Of a stretch of DNA of 64,000 nucleotides, positions 24,801-38,868 are shown piece after piece. Positions within the stretch are counted from its first letter, which is position 1. Every line of letters starts with the position of its first letter. A model generated the notes under the pieces. It was not told the DNA's origin, made no database searches, and was given only the letters and a program-made list of their open reading frames with translations. The position numbers and the translations under genes were made by a program. The stretch covers positions 50,743,389 to 50,807,388 of the forward strand of contig CANTUZ010000005.1 in NCBI GenBank assembly GCA_947846985.1, given 5' to 3'. Source of the stretch: Fratercula arctica. Lineage: Eukaryota; Chordata; Aves; Charadriiformes; Alcidae.

Positions 24801-26573
24801 CAAAGATTTTCTTTTAATCGTTTCAGTATTGTTTAGATCAATCACTGCATAAAGCACTGCAGTAATTTGTGATGCCGATTAATGCGTGTGTCCCTGAATT
24901 CCAGAGGACTTGGGGCTTTTCTGCTACATAATTCTCCTTCTCCAGCTATTCTTTACTGCTCGGTTCCCAACACTTTCACTGCCAATGTGGGGAACTGGAA
25001 GCAACATTCATGAACTCGTAACTGCAGTCCTGCAGACTGGAACTCAGGCGTGGCAAATGTGGGTCTGTGGCATCTCCTTCAGAATTCTGGAGGAAAAAAT
25101 TATTGTGTCTTTTCTGTGATCTGTTGACTGGAAGCTCTTGTGAGCAGCAGAATTTCTAAAAATATAAAAAAATGCAGCTGATGGCTGTTTGAAAAGGGTT
25201 TTTTTTACCACCCCTACCCCCTGTCTCAGTGCTTATCACAAAAGTCTTCTGAGTCAGGTATTGAGTCAGGGCATTCTGTGATGCTCTGGTAACTATCATA
25301 TTTTAGTTCTTGCCTGATAAAAACCTGACAAATAGGTGTTTGACTGCTCCTTTGAGGCCTGTGTGTCATTAGGTTTATTCTTTCCAGCTTTCTCAAATGT
25401 TGAAGAATTCAAATAACACAAAGTGCAGAAGTTTTTTGGTGAAATGTGATATGGAAGAATGAATATTAAGTCAGTCATTGTGGTCTTAACGATGCAGATA
25501 ACATGAGTAAATAACATGAATGTTTTTTTCTCTGCACCATATACATGTGCCTGTAGAAAAAATATTAAGGGAATACTTAAATGGTGGCATGAAAATGTAG
25601 ATGTATTTTTTTAAAAGATTACTAATGCTTCCCTAGATGTGTCCCAATGTCTTAGCATGAAATATAACAGCACTTCTCTCAAATCTGCATTCAACTAGCA
25701 GGTGGTGTAAAACTGGTGGTGTTAAGTTTAATTAGGCTGATACTTCGGTTAGTACAATATTGTTCTCTCAAGAAATGTTGATGTTCCATATAAACACATT
25801 TTTATCTTTTTCCATGAGAGATGGATAATTCTAGAATGCCCATTTTAGTCTAGGACACATACCACCTAAGCACCAATGCCAGAGTGTTCTCAGTTACATT
25901 TGATGATTTTAGACTATACGGTGGAAGCTTTCCTCCAGATCTGTGGTTTGTTTGCAATAGGAAAAATCACTTACACTGGAGCAGTCACTTGAGTAAAAGG
26001 TGCTTGCTTGAGTAAGAACAAAAGGATCAGACAAGCAGATATAAAGTCTCTCTGTACCAAGATCCTCCATTCATGGCAGAAATGTTTATTTGTTGCCTCT
26101 GTGTGTCACAGAGCAGCCAGCTCCCCCATTGCTCGCACTGACCAGCTGTTGATTGCTGATGTCATACCTGTGTAATGGTTATTTCCCAATGACAAAGGGA
26201 ACAGCCAACTGTTACACGTTCCTCTCTCCTGTTACATGTGGTGATTCAGCCAAACCAGTGTCCTGTTCAGGACAGAAAAATACCCTGGGATGGGTCTGAG
26301 AGTGCTTAGCAAACACCACTGCAATTCTGGAGATGCTTTTACCGCCTGCTTTGCATTAGCTTCTGGCAAGAATACCAATACAACGGGCTTGATACAGTGA
26401 GGTACAATCTTAAACCACAGTACAATGAGAAAAACACTGCAATATAAGACCAAATGAAGCAACACTGGATTCTTTTTAGGCTATTATTATGTACTTTTCT
26501 ATCTGAGGTGTGTCTCCTGGGTTTACTTTCTTTCTTTAGGTTTTAGAAAGTGTTTTTGAGTCTGTTCTGTAGC

Positions 26574-26611
26574 TGTTGTTGTTGGATTTTTGTTGTTGTT
26601 TTTTTTTTTTT
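26574..26611 (+). repeat. TTG/poly(T) low-complexity tract
   Basis: GTTGTTGTTGG is followed by T-runs and further TTG triplets, ending in a 13-base T run at 26599-26611. Confidence 0.85.
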
Positions 26612-28841
26612 CCCTCTAAGTATTAATTAGCTTTCCTTTTTCAACAGATATAAATGTTCAGAGTGCCAACTAAAATGAGTGAGGAGTGAGAAGGAAAATA
26701 ACAGTTAATACATTTTAGTCTTACGTCTCAAAAAAAACACTCTAGTAAATCTTTCCTGTACTTAAATATAAAATTATATTCTTACTGTGTTTCATTAAGA
26801 AACAGTTTTAATAAGAAGTAATAATAAAAGTATATAAAATAGAATATAATAACATAATAAAAGCAAATGGATAGTTTATGCATATTTGCATCAAATAAGT
26901 GCTCTGCTTAGGTTGAATTTGTATATTTTGTAGCAAATATTTTGTAACATAGATATTTTAACGTCTGAACTACATCTTGATCACAATATCTTTCCAAATT
27001 GTTGTATTCTGCCAGTAGAAAGGATGTGGGAAAATGAATGGAAAAGATTCATAGGGATTGCCTTTGCATGAAACTGGCGTAGCTAGTTCTTCAGTCCTTG
27101 CTTCTCCTGATGCAGCTGGAGTGTGAGTATATGCTTTATAGCACTTGTAGAAAGGACTATTTGCTTCTAAGTGTTCTCAAAATCTGGGGCATCCCAAGTA
27201 GGCTGACAAACTCATTAAATAATAACAGCAGTTTCATTGTTTCAGTAAGGGGCTAAATTTTGAATTTGAAGTGCAGCACGTTATTCAACCTTTATACCTA
27301 CTGATTATAAGCAGTAGGTAGATATTTAAACATTGATGCCTTGATTGCATCTCTGTGACCAACTGTGTGGTATTACACAACAGTATATCACATCAAGTAA
27401 GGAGGACTAATGCACTGAACTGCAGGGGAATTTTGTAGAGGTAAATAAGTTACCTTAGAAATTGGGAAAGACACTGGGGAGCACTGCCATAAGGTTTCTT
27501 AGTGCTAACAGCTTCAGGTGAATATTGTATATGCTGAACAGACAGAATAATATCTGCCGATGTAATTTGCCATTGCCTAGCCATGATTTTTCTGTTCGTC
27601 TTTCTTTGGACTGCCTTAATTGTTGAAAAGTTTCAGTGTGTCTTTGAGAGAATTAGTCAATATTAGAGCTCTGTGCAGGCTGCATACTAATACCTAATTG
27701 CATTTTGAAATTTTTGAGATACATGTTTTATCGTCATTTTATACCTTACCTGGGGAACAAAAGGCCAGTTCCTCGTTCAGTTTTTGGTTTCTGTTTTTAG
27801 AAGAAAGCAAATATAATGTGCTGACGGAATAATGAAGTTTGGTAACACCATGAATGTAAGTATCCTGTTCTAAGAGATTTAAAACAAAATCAAACTATTT
27901 TTATAAGAAGTGAATTGAAACTAGGCACCACCACTTAAAACCTATCTTACCTTATGCCTTATCCCTTGGATTTAAAAATAAATTATGGACAATGGAATTT
28001 TGTTTTCATTTCACATCTTGACTGCTCCTGCCACTAGTATGTGATTACTAGATGTATCAAAAAGACTTAGTGTACCTATATGATGATACAAAGAGCTGGA
28101 GAGTTTGGATTTGATGCTAAAAAGATGCTAAATACATATTAACACTGTGTTTTGCTAGGTTTTATGAAAAGAAACATACCCTACATTAATTAGTGTTCTA
28201 AAACTAAACATTATATAAGTAGAAAAAAGGAGATATTAACAAATTTATGAATAGACTAACACTGTAAGACTGTTTCAAATGAGTCTATGCTGCAACATGT
28301 ACAAAGAGTATTATTAATGAACAGTGTATGTATGTTGTAATATACCAATAAAATTTGTACTCAAATATTATGGTAGTGAAGATGCTGTAAGTATCTTGAA
28401 AAATTAAATATAAAGTTGAATTTATTGCCCAGGAGGAAATCCTATTTCAAAGGAACTAGAATGATACTAGGATCTCCATAATTTTGAGATAAAAATTCTT
28501 TTCCAATTCCAGACCTGCCCACTTGTATATTCACATACTCCCTTTGAGATGCGTGTTCATTTTGTTGTGTGGTTTCTTTTCCTTTTAGAAAGTAAAACCG
28601 TGTTTATTGTATTAGGCATAGGGAGAGAGGAAAGTTTTCTTATTGTACAGGATTATTCAAGTCCTGAAGATCTTCCAAGCTGAAGTTCAATTTTAATACC
28701 ATGAACAAAAGTAATCCCTCTAATGACTACCTTTTCCCCTACCTGGGTGGAGGATGGGGGTTACTGCTAAATCGATTCTTCAAATTACTTCTTTTTGCTA
28801 GGAATTTTTGCTAGTGTGTAAATCATTGGAAGACTAAAAAA

Positions 28842-28866
28842 AGGAAGGAAGGAGGGGGAGGGAGGG
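28842..28866 (+). repeat. purine tract (GGAA/GGGA)
   Basis: This is a purine-only stretch with GGAA units passing into GGGGGAGGGAGGG. It has three G runs of at least three, one short of a standard G-quadruplex, and could form a triplex. Confidence 0.8.
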
Positions 28867-31045
28867 TATCACTGGAGAGAAGCCAAGGAAACCTACCTAT
28901 TGCCAATATTGCCAACTCCTTTGGGAATCACGAATTATTACGCTTCTTTTCTAGATCTGAATGATTACATCTTTCTAACTATTCACACAGAATTTTAAAA
29001 CTGTTATTTGAACCACCACATTCAGAGAAAAAAAAAACAAGACAAAAAAACCAGCTGAGAAATCCCTTAATATCCTGGCACATCCATGTGGTTACCTTGA
29101 TATAAACGAGAATCAGAACTACAATTTGAAATCTTTGAGACCATGTCAGAGAGCCCTTTCGCCCTCCCTCTTTTATGTTGCAACCACTTGCATTCATGTC
29201 CACCTTTTAACAGTTCCACTTATTCAGAGCACATCACTGAGCACCCCAAGGTGGTTTAGAAGTTTTTTCTCTTGTTAAAGAAATCTGGAACATGCTCCCA
29301 GACTTGCCACTCTGGCATTTGCATTATTATTTTTCTCACTTCCACAGTTTACCCACTATAACCTTTGTGATGTTTTTGCAGCACGTTGTTAAAAGCTGTA
29401 GAGGAAGTTGACGCCCATAGTACAGCCTTTTTGGATGTATTTTGTAGACCTTATTTGGTTCTCACTGGCACTATTGTACAACAGTGCAATGTTATATTAA
29501 ACTACTTCATCACAATAAGACTTCAATTTGTTAATCTGAAAACACATATATTTTGTTCTATGCTTATATCTTTGGGCTTTCTTTCCATGGTATAATGAAT
29601 CAATGGAAATTTTCTGGCATCAGCAGTTTCAGGAAAGTTATAATGAGCAAGCCTAGAAAGAAAAAAATTGTGCATTACTATGGGTAAGTCACAGGCACCA
29701 AAGGCCTAGTGTGACAAAAAGAAAGGATATTTCTTAAACTGAAAATATATAATAAATGTAATTTATTAGAGTTGTAGAGAGAGGAACAATTTATCTTATA
29801 TAGGAGCACTGAGTATTTCTAAACTAATGCATTCATCATTTGGTACATTGTTTTGGTGTTTGGATACGAATGATTGCTTGAATTAATAATGCCTTACAGA
29901 GGTTTGGTCCAAATTTTAGGGCGTACTTATTTCTCATGCAGCTGCACATGCAGAGACCTCCACAGGAGTTTAGCTGTGCTGAGGAATGAGTAAAATCCTG
30001 AACAAAGACCTTTTTATGTATCAATATATGACAGATACACTTAAATCAATTCACAGCAACAATCATTCAAAGCAAAGTGCCCAATAAAAGCCTAAGCCAG
30101 TCTGAAAATATGAAACATTTTATTGCACATGTCTACAAACACAGTGTTGTGGAGTACAGAGGAGATACACCTTTATTTCTGAGGAACATCACAGAAGATC
30201 TGGCAACCTAGATAAGCTTTTCACAGATTGCATTGACTCCACAGGGCATATGAAATGCTGATAGCCATCATTTACTCTACTAAGCTACATTTTCAGAAGT
30301 TCTGTACATCTACAATTTTGTTTTCCATCCCTACCTCTACAGGAATAATATCAACATCTTTGTGCTCTTCATAAAAATGTGTAAATGTGAACTTCTGAAA
30401 AAATTTGCTGGCATGACAAACTGTAAACAATTTTAGTATGCACTGACAAGTACATCGATGCATGTTATTTCATTTTGTGGTGTTACACTTGCAAGGACCT
30501 CCTATACCTGTTCATTACAATGACACATTTTGAAAAATAATGTAGTCAGTAAATAGCCCTCAATTTTTAAGAGCAATTTGATGAAGTATTTTGTTGCTGA
30601 CTGTAGTTCATATGATATTATGATTAAAACATTTTCTGTGTAATACAGGAATGTCTAACACAATGATCAGAATATTTCTTTGTATGATTTTTATTATCAT
30701 TTCTACAATTCCTAACAGTTTAGCAACTGAGCACTCTTCTAACAATTATCAATGGCAAAAGTAGAAGAAATAGCAATAGCCAAAACTTACATCTGTTGCT
30801 CAAAAAGAGGCATAATTATTCTAGAAATTTTGGAATTATATTAGAAATTTTAACTGGATGGGATCTTAAATGTCTGCCTTACCTTATTTTAAATGATACA
30901 AAGTTTTGTTTCTGGCGTACTAGTGCATGAGACCTTTGTGAATAGCTTTTCAATTCATTTGCAATTCTGCATCTAAGATAAAAGGTCTTTGCTTTTATTT
31001 CTATGTGAAATAGACCTCTCGAAAATATACAATAAACTAAAAAGT

Positions 31046-31061
31046 AAAAAAAAAAAAAAAA
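31046..31061 (+). repeat. poly(A) tract, 16 bases
   Basis: Uninterrupted A run preceded by AATAAACTAAAAAGT. The nearby AATAAA followed by poly(A) hints at a retroposed transcript end, but I see no gene-like sequence upstream. Confidence 0.85.
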
Positions 31062-33344
31062 TCAGAGGAAATGTTCTATTTTTGATCTACTTTAAAATAC
31101 CTTCTACTTTTAACATACAAAATTCTAAATGAAAAATGACTCGAGTAAACCAAAAAATATTTAGCATTGTGAAAAGCTGAACTCTTAACTGTGATATTAC
31201 AGGAGTGGATTGAATGTCCTTTCAAACTGTAGATTAATGAACATTAGACATTTTAACTAAGTGTTACACTTACTGTCTTAATTTGAATAATGGCTGGATA
31301 CTTTTTTGATACTACATGGATTGTTAATGCCCTCTAAACTCGATCATGAAAATTAGTTCTTCCATACTTTTCTAAGTATGTATTCTTTCTATCAAACTAA
31401 GTAGTTTTAGAACACTGACCTTGTATCACCATGCCATTGGAAATGGGGATAGAGCAAATATCTCATTTCTGCTTTAATTAACTAGAAATTGTTTAGTGTA
31501 GAAAAGCTTCGGTTTTGTGCAAATAAAAGGTAGGGGCTATTATCATTGAAAAAGATAAATGATAGACTTGAGAAAACATATTTAATGTAGCTATTGATTT
31601 ACAGTAAGGAACTATGTTGCAAAAACTTGAAAACAAAAAGCAAAAAGAAAGATAATTTTGATCTTCCATGGGACTATATAACTGACTGATAATTGTCTGC
31701 AGTGGAAGTAGGCCCACGTACTTCACTCAGGATGTGTCCCAATGTTACTGTTGTTTCCCTTCATTTGGAAACTTAAGATTACCACACCTTGATTAACAGT
31801 GAAAAAGAATTAGATCACTTTAACCTTTATTTGAGTGCTGAATTACATCATGATACTTTTTTGTCTTTTGATTAGCTGTAAGTCATTTCTGAGGACAGTG
31901 AATTTGTTTATTCCATGAGTCAAAACTGGATAATTTTGCTATTGGCTTTCTTTTCTACCATTCAGCCATTGAATTTTATGGGTTTTTTTTTGAGATATCT
32001 AGTCTTCCAGACGTTGGAAGCACAAGCCTTCACTGAATGCTAACTTTGTGACAGTATAAATACTCTTATTGATAATACCTTTTGATCTGATATTGAGTAT
32101 TTATAACACTTAATTTTTCATAGTTATTGGACAGAAATGGTTTCAGAATACAAGAACATAGAAAATAATAACTATTAAATATCCACAAACAAAACCTTCT
32201 GTGTTTAGAACATTAGGAATACATACACTACTTCTAAGAAACAGTAGGCACTGGTTCTGCAGCAATAAACTTAGAATCCTGTAATTTTTTGTAGGGGGGA
32301 GATTTGCTTTCACAGATTTGAAGCTCGCACATTTATGTGCATGTGAGTTTTATTAATGCATACGTATTTGCTCCTTTGTCGGGAATTGGCACAGTTGCCT
32401 TTCAGGCACTTTAGGAGAGCTCTGCATGCTGGTCATGAGCAATACACTGCATGTCCACATTCTCTCTGGCAAAAGCTATCCAACAATAATTCATTGGATC
32501 AAGTGCAGTGAACACACTGTTGGGGTCATATCCAGATTCTTTCCTGAAAAACTACATATAGACTACATTAAAATAGTCTATAGGAATACAGTTGTAGTCA
32601 GTTTTACCTTCCTTTTGGTATTATTCTTAATGAATACTTTGATACCTAGGTTTTACATTTTTAGGGACACATATCTGTCCCTATGAATTCTTCCAATTTG
32701 TGAAAATTTGAAAGCGCTTAGAACTTCCCAACTTTGCAAAAGTCTGTGATAACAATATTCCTTTGAAAGCAGTTAAAGATTTCCAGCTTTCCTTTGTAAA
32801 AACATGAGTTCTGTGACAGCTTCTCGCAGAAGTGTTATTTTTTTGGATGCATTCCAATTTCTCTGGACACGAATTCCTACTTTCTTTGACAGTTGCAGGA
32901 AAAAGTGTTGCCAAATCCAAGTCTGATTTCAGGGTCAACTTTGTATTCAGAAAGATATGAAGTAGCATTACTGATTGTGTGAGTCATGAACTGCATGTGA
33001 GGTAATATAGTTCTGCCTCTGTTAAACTGAGAAGTTAGCTTTCCTCAGAGTTCTTCATTCAACTTGAAGCAGAAAGATTCATATGCACTAGAAGGAATTG
33101 TTCCTTGTCACCCATTCTTTCTCTTTCTGTCTTGTCATCATCCACTGTATAAAGTACGTGATTGAACTGGGTACATCATTGAACACTACAGATTGAGGAG
33201 GCCACTATCTATTCATGCCTTGTACTTGTGGTGCCACAAGTGCCATCTGTAAACTAGATCTACATGAATGACTATTTATTTGCCTTTTGTTGATTCCAAC
33301 TCTCCTTTGGGAAAACATTCAGCTGAACAAGCTTCTGGACACTT

Positions 33345-34430
33345 GATAACTGTGAGTCAAACCATTAACCTAACACTGCCAAAACCAGTGCTAAGCACCG
33401 CTATGTCCCTAAGCGCTACGTCTACCCATCTTTCAAATACCTCCAGGGATGGTGATTCAAACACTTCCTTGGGCAGCCTGTTCCAATGTTTGATAAACCT
33501 TTCAGTAAATAATTTTTCCTAATATCCAATCTAAACCTTCCCTAGTGCAACTTGAGGCCATTTCCTCTTGTTCTATCACTTGTTACTCAGGAGAAGAGAC
33601 CCACCCTCACCTCACTACAACCTCATTTCAGGTAGCTGTAGAGAGCGATAAGGTCTCCCCTCAGCCTTATTTTCTTCACACTAAACCTGAGTTCCCTCAG
33701 ACACACCACATAAAACTTGTTCTCTAGACCCCTCACCAGCTTTGTTGCCCTTCTCTGGACACGCTCCAGAACCTCAATGTCTTTCTTGTAGCGAGGGGCC
33801 CAAAACTGCACATAGTACTTGAGGTGGGGCCTCACCAGTGCCAAGTACAGTGGGACGATCACTTCCCTAGTCCTGCTCACCACACTTCCTAATACAGGCC
33901 AGGATGCTGTTGGCCTTCTTGGCCACCTGGGCACACTGCTGACTCATATTCAGCTGGTTACCCACCAATAGCCCCAGGCCCTTTTCTGCCCGGCAGCTCT
34001 CCAGCTACTCTTCCCCAAGCTTGTAACGTTGCATGGGGTTGTTGTGACCCAAGTGCAGGACCCAGCACTTGGCCTTGTTGAACCTCATACCATTGGCCTC
34101 GGCCCATCGATCCAGCCTGTCCAGATCCCTCTGCAAAGCCTTTCTACCCTCAAGTAGATCAACAGTCCCACCTAACTTGGTGTCATCTGCAAATTTACTG
34201 AAGGCGCATTCAATCCCCTCGTCCAGATCATTGATAAAGATATTAAACAGAACCAGCCCCAATACTGAGTGGTGGCAAACACCACTTGTGACTGCCCGCC
34301 AACTGGATTTAACTCCATTCTCTACAACTCTTTGGGCCCAGCCATCCAGCCATTTTTTTACTCAGCTAAGCATATGCCTGTCCAAGCCATAAGCAGCCAA
34401 CTTGGACAACAGAATGTGATTTTTAGATCT
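33345..34430 (-). mobile_element. CR1 LINE fragment, RT to near 3' end
   Basis: On the minus strand this is about 1.1 kb of CR1 covering the middle of the reverse transcriptase through to the ORF2 end and most of the 3' UTR. It stops just short of the octamer tail, around the word corresponding to AGTCCAACCATTAACC. It matches the copy at 60884-62250 along its length and shares the GGGATGGTGACTCAA-type 3' region, so these two form one CR1 group distinct from the copies at 7389 and 43226. Both ends are truncated: the upstream limit near 34430 is uncertain because similarity fades around the motif A region. Confidence 0.95.
33405..34425 (-). pseudogene. CR1 ORF2 reverse-transcriptase remnant, broken
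   Basis: Two separate open pieces remain. 34005-34262 encodes the segment with motif C (FADDTKLGG) and the following [19 protein letters not shown] helix. It stops where a Trp codon of the family (GEEWLES) has become TAG. 33623-33934 encodes the downstream [14 protein letters not shown] and [17 protein letters not shown] region and is reached only after a frameshift near 33885. In motif B the usual [11 protein letters not shown] reads [11 protein letters not shown], so the PQG loop is gone (34269-34283). A further stop lies upstream in the VKNWLDG region. The protein would have copied CR1 RNA at the target site in the nucleus; this copy cannot. The endonuclease domain is absent. Confidence 0.93.
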
Positions 34431-37400
34431 AAAGAACTTTCAGAAATGTCTGGAGGTGATATTAGGTAGGTATTTAGACCTTCTGAAGTTTTATAAATTG
34501 TTCACTTCTGTGTTTATTTGTACATTGTCATCTGGCCTTTTTAATCACTTAGCTCCATGAATTTGACACTTATGCTTCAGCTCTTCAGCAAAAGAATTGT
34601 ATATGCTCTATGATTAAAGGACCTGCCCCCCCAAAAAATCCCCAAAACTGTTAGTTGGAATTCTATAAATAAGACCAGTAATAGCAGTTATGCAAAGAAA
34701 ATGGGTGCTCTAGCATTCAGTGTTCATTTCACTTCAATATAACAAACAGGAATATTTTCATGATTGTTAACTATGAACTCAACAATGTTTAATATCATTA
34801 TTACATACACTGCTGCATGCAGCTATTAAGTGTAATATTCCTTTTCAGTGCATTCGAAAACTGCATTAATGTACCTCATAATTTCAAAACCTTCACATCT
34901 GCTGGTGAGAATTTGTCATACCTTCCCTTTTTTGCTTTATCCACAAGGCTGGTAATTTATTACAACTTTTATCTAGAATGCCAGGTTTCTAGCTTTAACT
35001 CTGGAGGTTTCATATTCAAAGACAGGCTGGGGTAGCAGCTGTTACATTAAGAAAAGAGTTAATCCAGTACACCGGGTGCTATGAACTTTTTATACTCAGG
35101 ATGAGCTTCCTTTGATGAGTGGCTACAAAAGGCCCACATTTCCCCCTGGAAGCAGAGTTGACGGGAGCAAATCTACAATTCTAGCCTTTTATTCGCATTT
35201 TCTGAAACAATCTTATCAAAATACAATAATGACTTTTTCTACACCAATGAGAACATTTCCTCACATCCCTACCCTAATGAGGTGACCTTTATGTGATGCA
35301 TCTCTTTCTTTGCTTGATATTGTATACCTGACCTTCTAAGAATTACCAGCAAGTATATGGCTATTATGAAGTGAAATAACTTAGGCATAAGCAATAGCTT
35401 CTATTATCTCCAGTTCAACAGACTGAAATAAAATAATAAACCAGCACCTGATACAGGCTATGGAAGAGGACACTAATCCATAACTAAAATGATTTAATTA
35501 CCACATTTCACTAATGAAACATTGTCAGCCACAACAATTCCACTTAGTGGGAAACTGAGAAATGGAATATCTACCACGTCTTGATGTGAAGACTTGATGT
35601 GAGGAACTAGCCATTTGCAAACGTATTGAATGATAAATCTAAAAAGCTGAAAAGAAAAATAATGAGAGGATCCTATATTCATCAGATTGTGTTAGGAATG
35701 GCACATAGCGTTATTGTCGCCTGCTAATGTCCTGCCCTCTTATATGAATCTTAATTTCAAGAGGACGAAGTGTCAAGAAAAGTAGTCTTATAGCTCTCCA
35801 TGTCTAAGAATTTATTTTAATATTGTTCATTTGTTGGCAGAGGAGAATTTTGATTTTTTTAAAGCTTTACTAAGTCTTTAAAAAAACCAAACCACAAACA
35901 AACAAAACAAACAAAAAAGACCCCCAAACAAAACACAACATGCAAACCTTGTGTTTAAGGTGGTTTGAAGAGGCCCTTATAAAAATCCTTCTGCTTTTCA
36001 GAGGCAGTTAGAACTGGTTGCTGAAGACATAGTAATAAGCATTTTGTGCAAGAAGCTAATGTTGAACATCATTTTAGTGTAACCTTGAAGTCTCAGATGA
36101 TTTGCACAGTAGCCATAGTAAATATTATAGTTCCGATGATGTTTCCCAATCAGAATGATATCCTCTATTTAGGGAATTTTGTCTACTATCAGTTGTGGTT
36201 TTAATGGAAAATGTTCAGCAGAAGCTGGGGTATAACAACCAGAAACTTACTACCTGTGTTTGAATTGTACATCTGCTTCAAGAATTTAACCCACAAGTGT
36301 TTTGATTGAAACAGTTATAAATTAACTTAATGTTTTTTTCCTCTAGATTACTTTTGTGGTCTTGCAGGTTTGAATAACCTCATCTGGAAAGCTTCAGGAA
36401 AACTTTGTAATACATGTTCCTTGTTGCCAGTGTTTATCATAACATCCTTATTTTCTTGAATGTCTTTGCTTTAGTCCATACTGAATACATTTTTAATGAC
36501 TGAAAGAAAATTGGATCATAATTTGTTAATGTGTTGAAGTCTCAGAGGTGCTCTGATAGTGAAGAAGCAGTTCAGTGGATGAGCTAAATGACTCTGAGCA
36601 GAGAAGAGTTGTCTAAGTCTTGCCTGTGGCTTTTGTGTAAATACCAAATATAGAGAATATGTAGTATCCTCATTGAGTTTTACATAACTTCAATTTGTGC
36701 TGATTTTCTCATCTCCAGACTCAAATACAGCCTTACCCTGGCTACACTGTCAGAGAGATTGCCCTCTATACTCCTTTTCCTATTCTGTCATAATAAAGAA
36801 AAACTTCAAGGCTTTCAGGCTGTATCCTGTTTGTCATCCATCACTCACTGCTAAAATACCATCTGACCAGCCAAGGACTTTATACTGCTCCCCATGCTGA
36901 TCATTACATTTAGTAGTTTCTAACAGATATTTACATTTTTCCTCCTTTAAGCCTTTCTTGGCCAAGATACCTACAAAAATCTAAATGGGTAAGGCTGTAA
37001 GTCTACTAAGGTTTGTTTCTTGTGCTGACCAATATTGACTTTACATTTTTGTTTCTTCTCTTGTATGGAAATTGCAAACATTTTGTGGAAGTATTGCTAC
37101 CTTTTATCTTGGAGTTGCATAATGTTGTTATATAGGATGTATAATAAGAACTGTACACAACTAAACAAATTACATATGAAGATCACTTCAAAATATTACA
37201 TGTATAATTACTATTGATACTGAGTGAAACTGTTACAAGTATAGGACTCTGGTGCCAAAATATAAGGTTAAACAATTCTCAAAGAAAAGAATGTAATTAT
37301 TTAAGTGTCATTTTGACAGTGAAATCTGTTGCCAAAGCAGTTTGTAAATTAGCATAGCAACACAAATAGGAGTCTATTTAGGATAAAGTAAAGCAGAATA

Positions 37401-37964
37401 AAACAGAATGGTTGCTAGAGGAGAAAGCTTGCTTACTTCCCTAATCATCAGAGGCATGGAGTTCTTCTAATAAATAAGCCAAACCCATTAACTTGGTAAT
37501 ATTATAATGAGTTTTGTTAGTTCAGAATGTTAATATACGTACACATGATGGTGTACCCCTAAATATTGCAACATGATATATTAATGCGACACAAGTATTT
37601 AAATATTATGTATAAATTACTTTTATACTTGTCATACTTATTATAGATTGTTAATGAATCAATAACATTGTTTAAATATCTTTATTTTTTCTATATAAAG
37701 AAACGTAATGTTTCAAATTTTCAGTAACAAAAACCTAGTATTCTTCAGGACGTGAAATTATAAAAGCAATAAAATACTGTCATTATAGAAGTGCAGTGAA
37801 CTCCTCCTCCCCCAGCTTTGATTTTATAAAATACACAGACATGAAAGATGAACATACTAAGATCCTACACTGCAGTTCTAGAGATTGCTTACCCATCTGA
37901 TGATACAAATGGTGCTAAAATGTTCATTATTGTTATAGTTTCTAGGCCCCATTGTTTTAACGTG
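34431..37964. other. unique AT-rich DNA, no gene seen
   Basis: Short open frames only (72 codons at most). An A/C-rich low-complexity tract lies at 35879-35947. I recognise no repeat or RNA gene. Confidence 0.55.
35879..35947 (+). repeat. A/C-rich low-complexity tract (CAAA)n-like
   Basis: Imperfect repeats of CAAA, ACAAAC and AAACC run for about 70 bases almost without G or T. It is probably a degenerate microsatellite. Confidence 0.8.
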
Positions 37965-38092
37965 TATATTCTCACAAATCCCTGGTGAGGAAAGTAGGTA
38001 CTGTTACTTCAGTTTTACAGATCGGCTTAGAAAGTGTACTTGCCCATGCCTTTGAAGGGAAAAGGAGCTGAAGTCAATCCTCTTGAGCCTCA
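37965..38092 (+). mobile_element. ancient MIR-like SINE remnant
   Basis: CTCACAAATCCCTGGTGAGG, AAGTAGGTACTGTTA, TTTTACAGAT and ACTTGCCCATG occur in the same order and spacing as the MIR core (ctcacaacaaccctgtgaggtag, gtactattattatcc, attttacagatg, gacttgcccaagg). It runs in the same orientation as the remnants at 18940 and 52372. Recognised by eye, highly diverged. Confidence 0.7.
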
Positions 38093-38868
38093 GGAATTAA
38101 TTATTAGTCCATCTTCTGTATAACTCTTGCAAAAGAAATTCTACATTGACGCATCTAGGGAATAAATGCCTGTGTTTATTAACAATGGAGGTATGTCTGC
38201 ACTGAAAGAAAAATTATATTCACCCTTATTGAGAGGGACATGTTAATGAGGAAAGACAGAACAGTCTTTGTGTCTGTTCAGCTCTTTGTATCTCTACTGA
38301 GGCTACCAAAAGAGTGCTAGTTAATACTAGTGGGTTTTATGATAGATCCTTTGGCAACCAGGAAGTTGAAAAGCATGGCCAGCTTATTTCAAGTAGGTTA
38401 CTTATTTCCTATAAAAGACCTCAAAATGGCTTTCCTTTTCACTCAGTAGTTTTGGACAATCACAAAGTTGTAAGACTTAAGTACATTTTGAAGGACCCAC
38501 TGACTTACTATTCTCAAAGTATGAATTTTTCAGTGGGACACTGGGTTTAACATTTGAAATAGAAGTTCTTTAAATATCTGATTGCTTTAGAGATGTTCTG
38601 TTTGGGGAAGGGCAAACTGGAAAGATGGACTCCAGTCCATCTGCCAATTACATTTTACAATTAGAAAGGTACAACTACAATGCCTGTCTTTTTGATTCCT
38701 GGGTAGATACCAAGCATTTAAAACAAGATGAGATTTTTCATATTTCTGCAGCTGAACAGCCATTGATATACCAGAGGAATTGACTCCTGTGATCTAGACC
38801 TCTGCTTATTTAACCAGGTAGTATATAATTTTGTTGTATCATTCTTAAATGAAAAAAAAAAAAAAACC

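Larger units (their letters stand above)
19137..33344. other. unique AT-rich DNA, no gene seen
   Basis: This is about 14 kb with no gene or clear interspersed repeat. The longest open frame, 132 codons on the minus strand at 20524-20922, resembles nothing known and overlaps others on both strands. Low-complexity tracts occur at 21820-21836 (A17), 26574-26611 (TTG/T), 26800-26870 (AT-rich), 28842-28866 (GGAA/GGGA) and 31046-31061 (A16). A SOX/homeodomain-like site cluster sits at 20343-20392. Confidence 0.5.
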
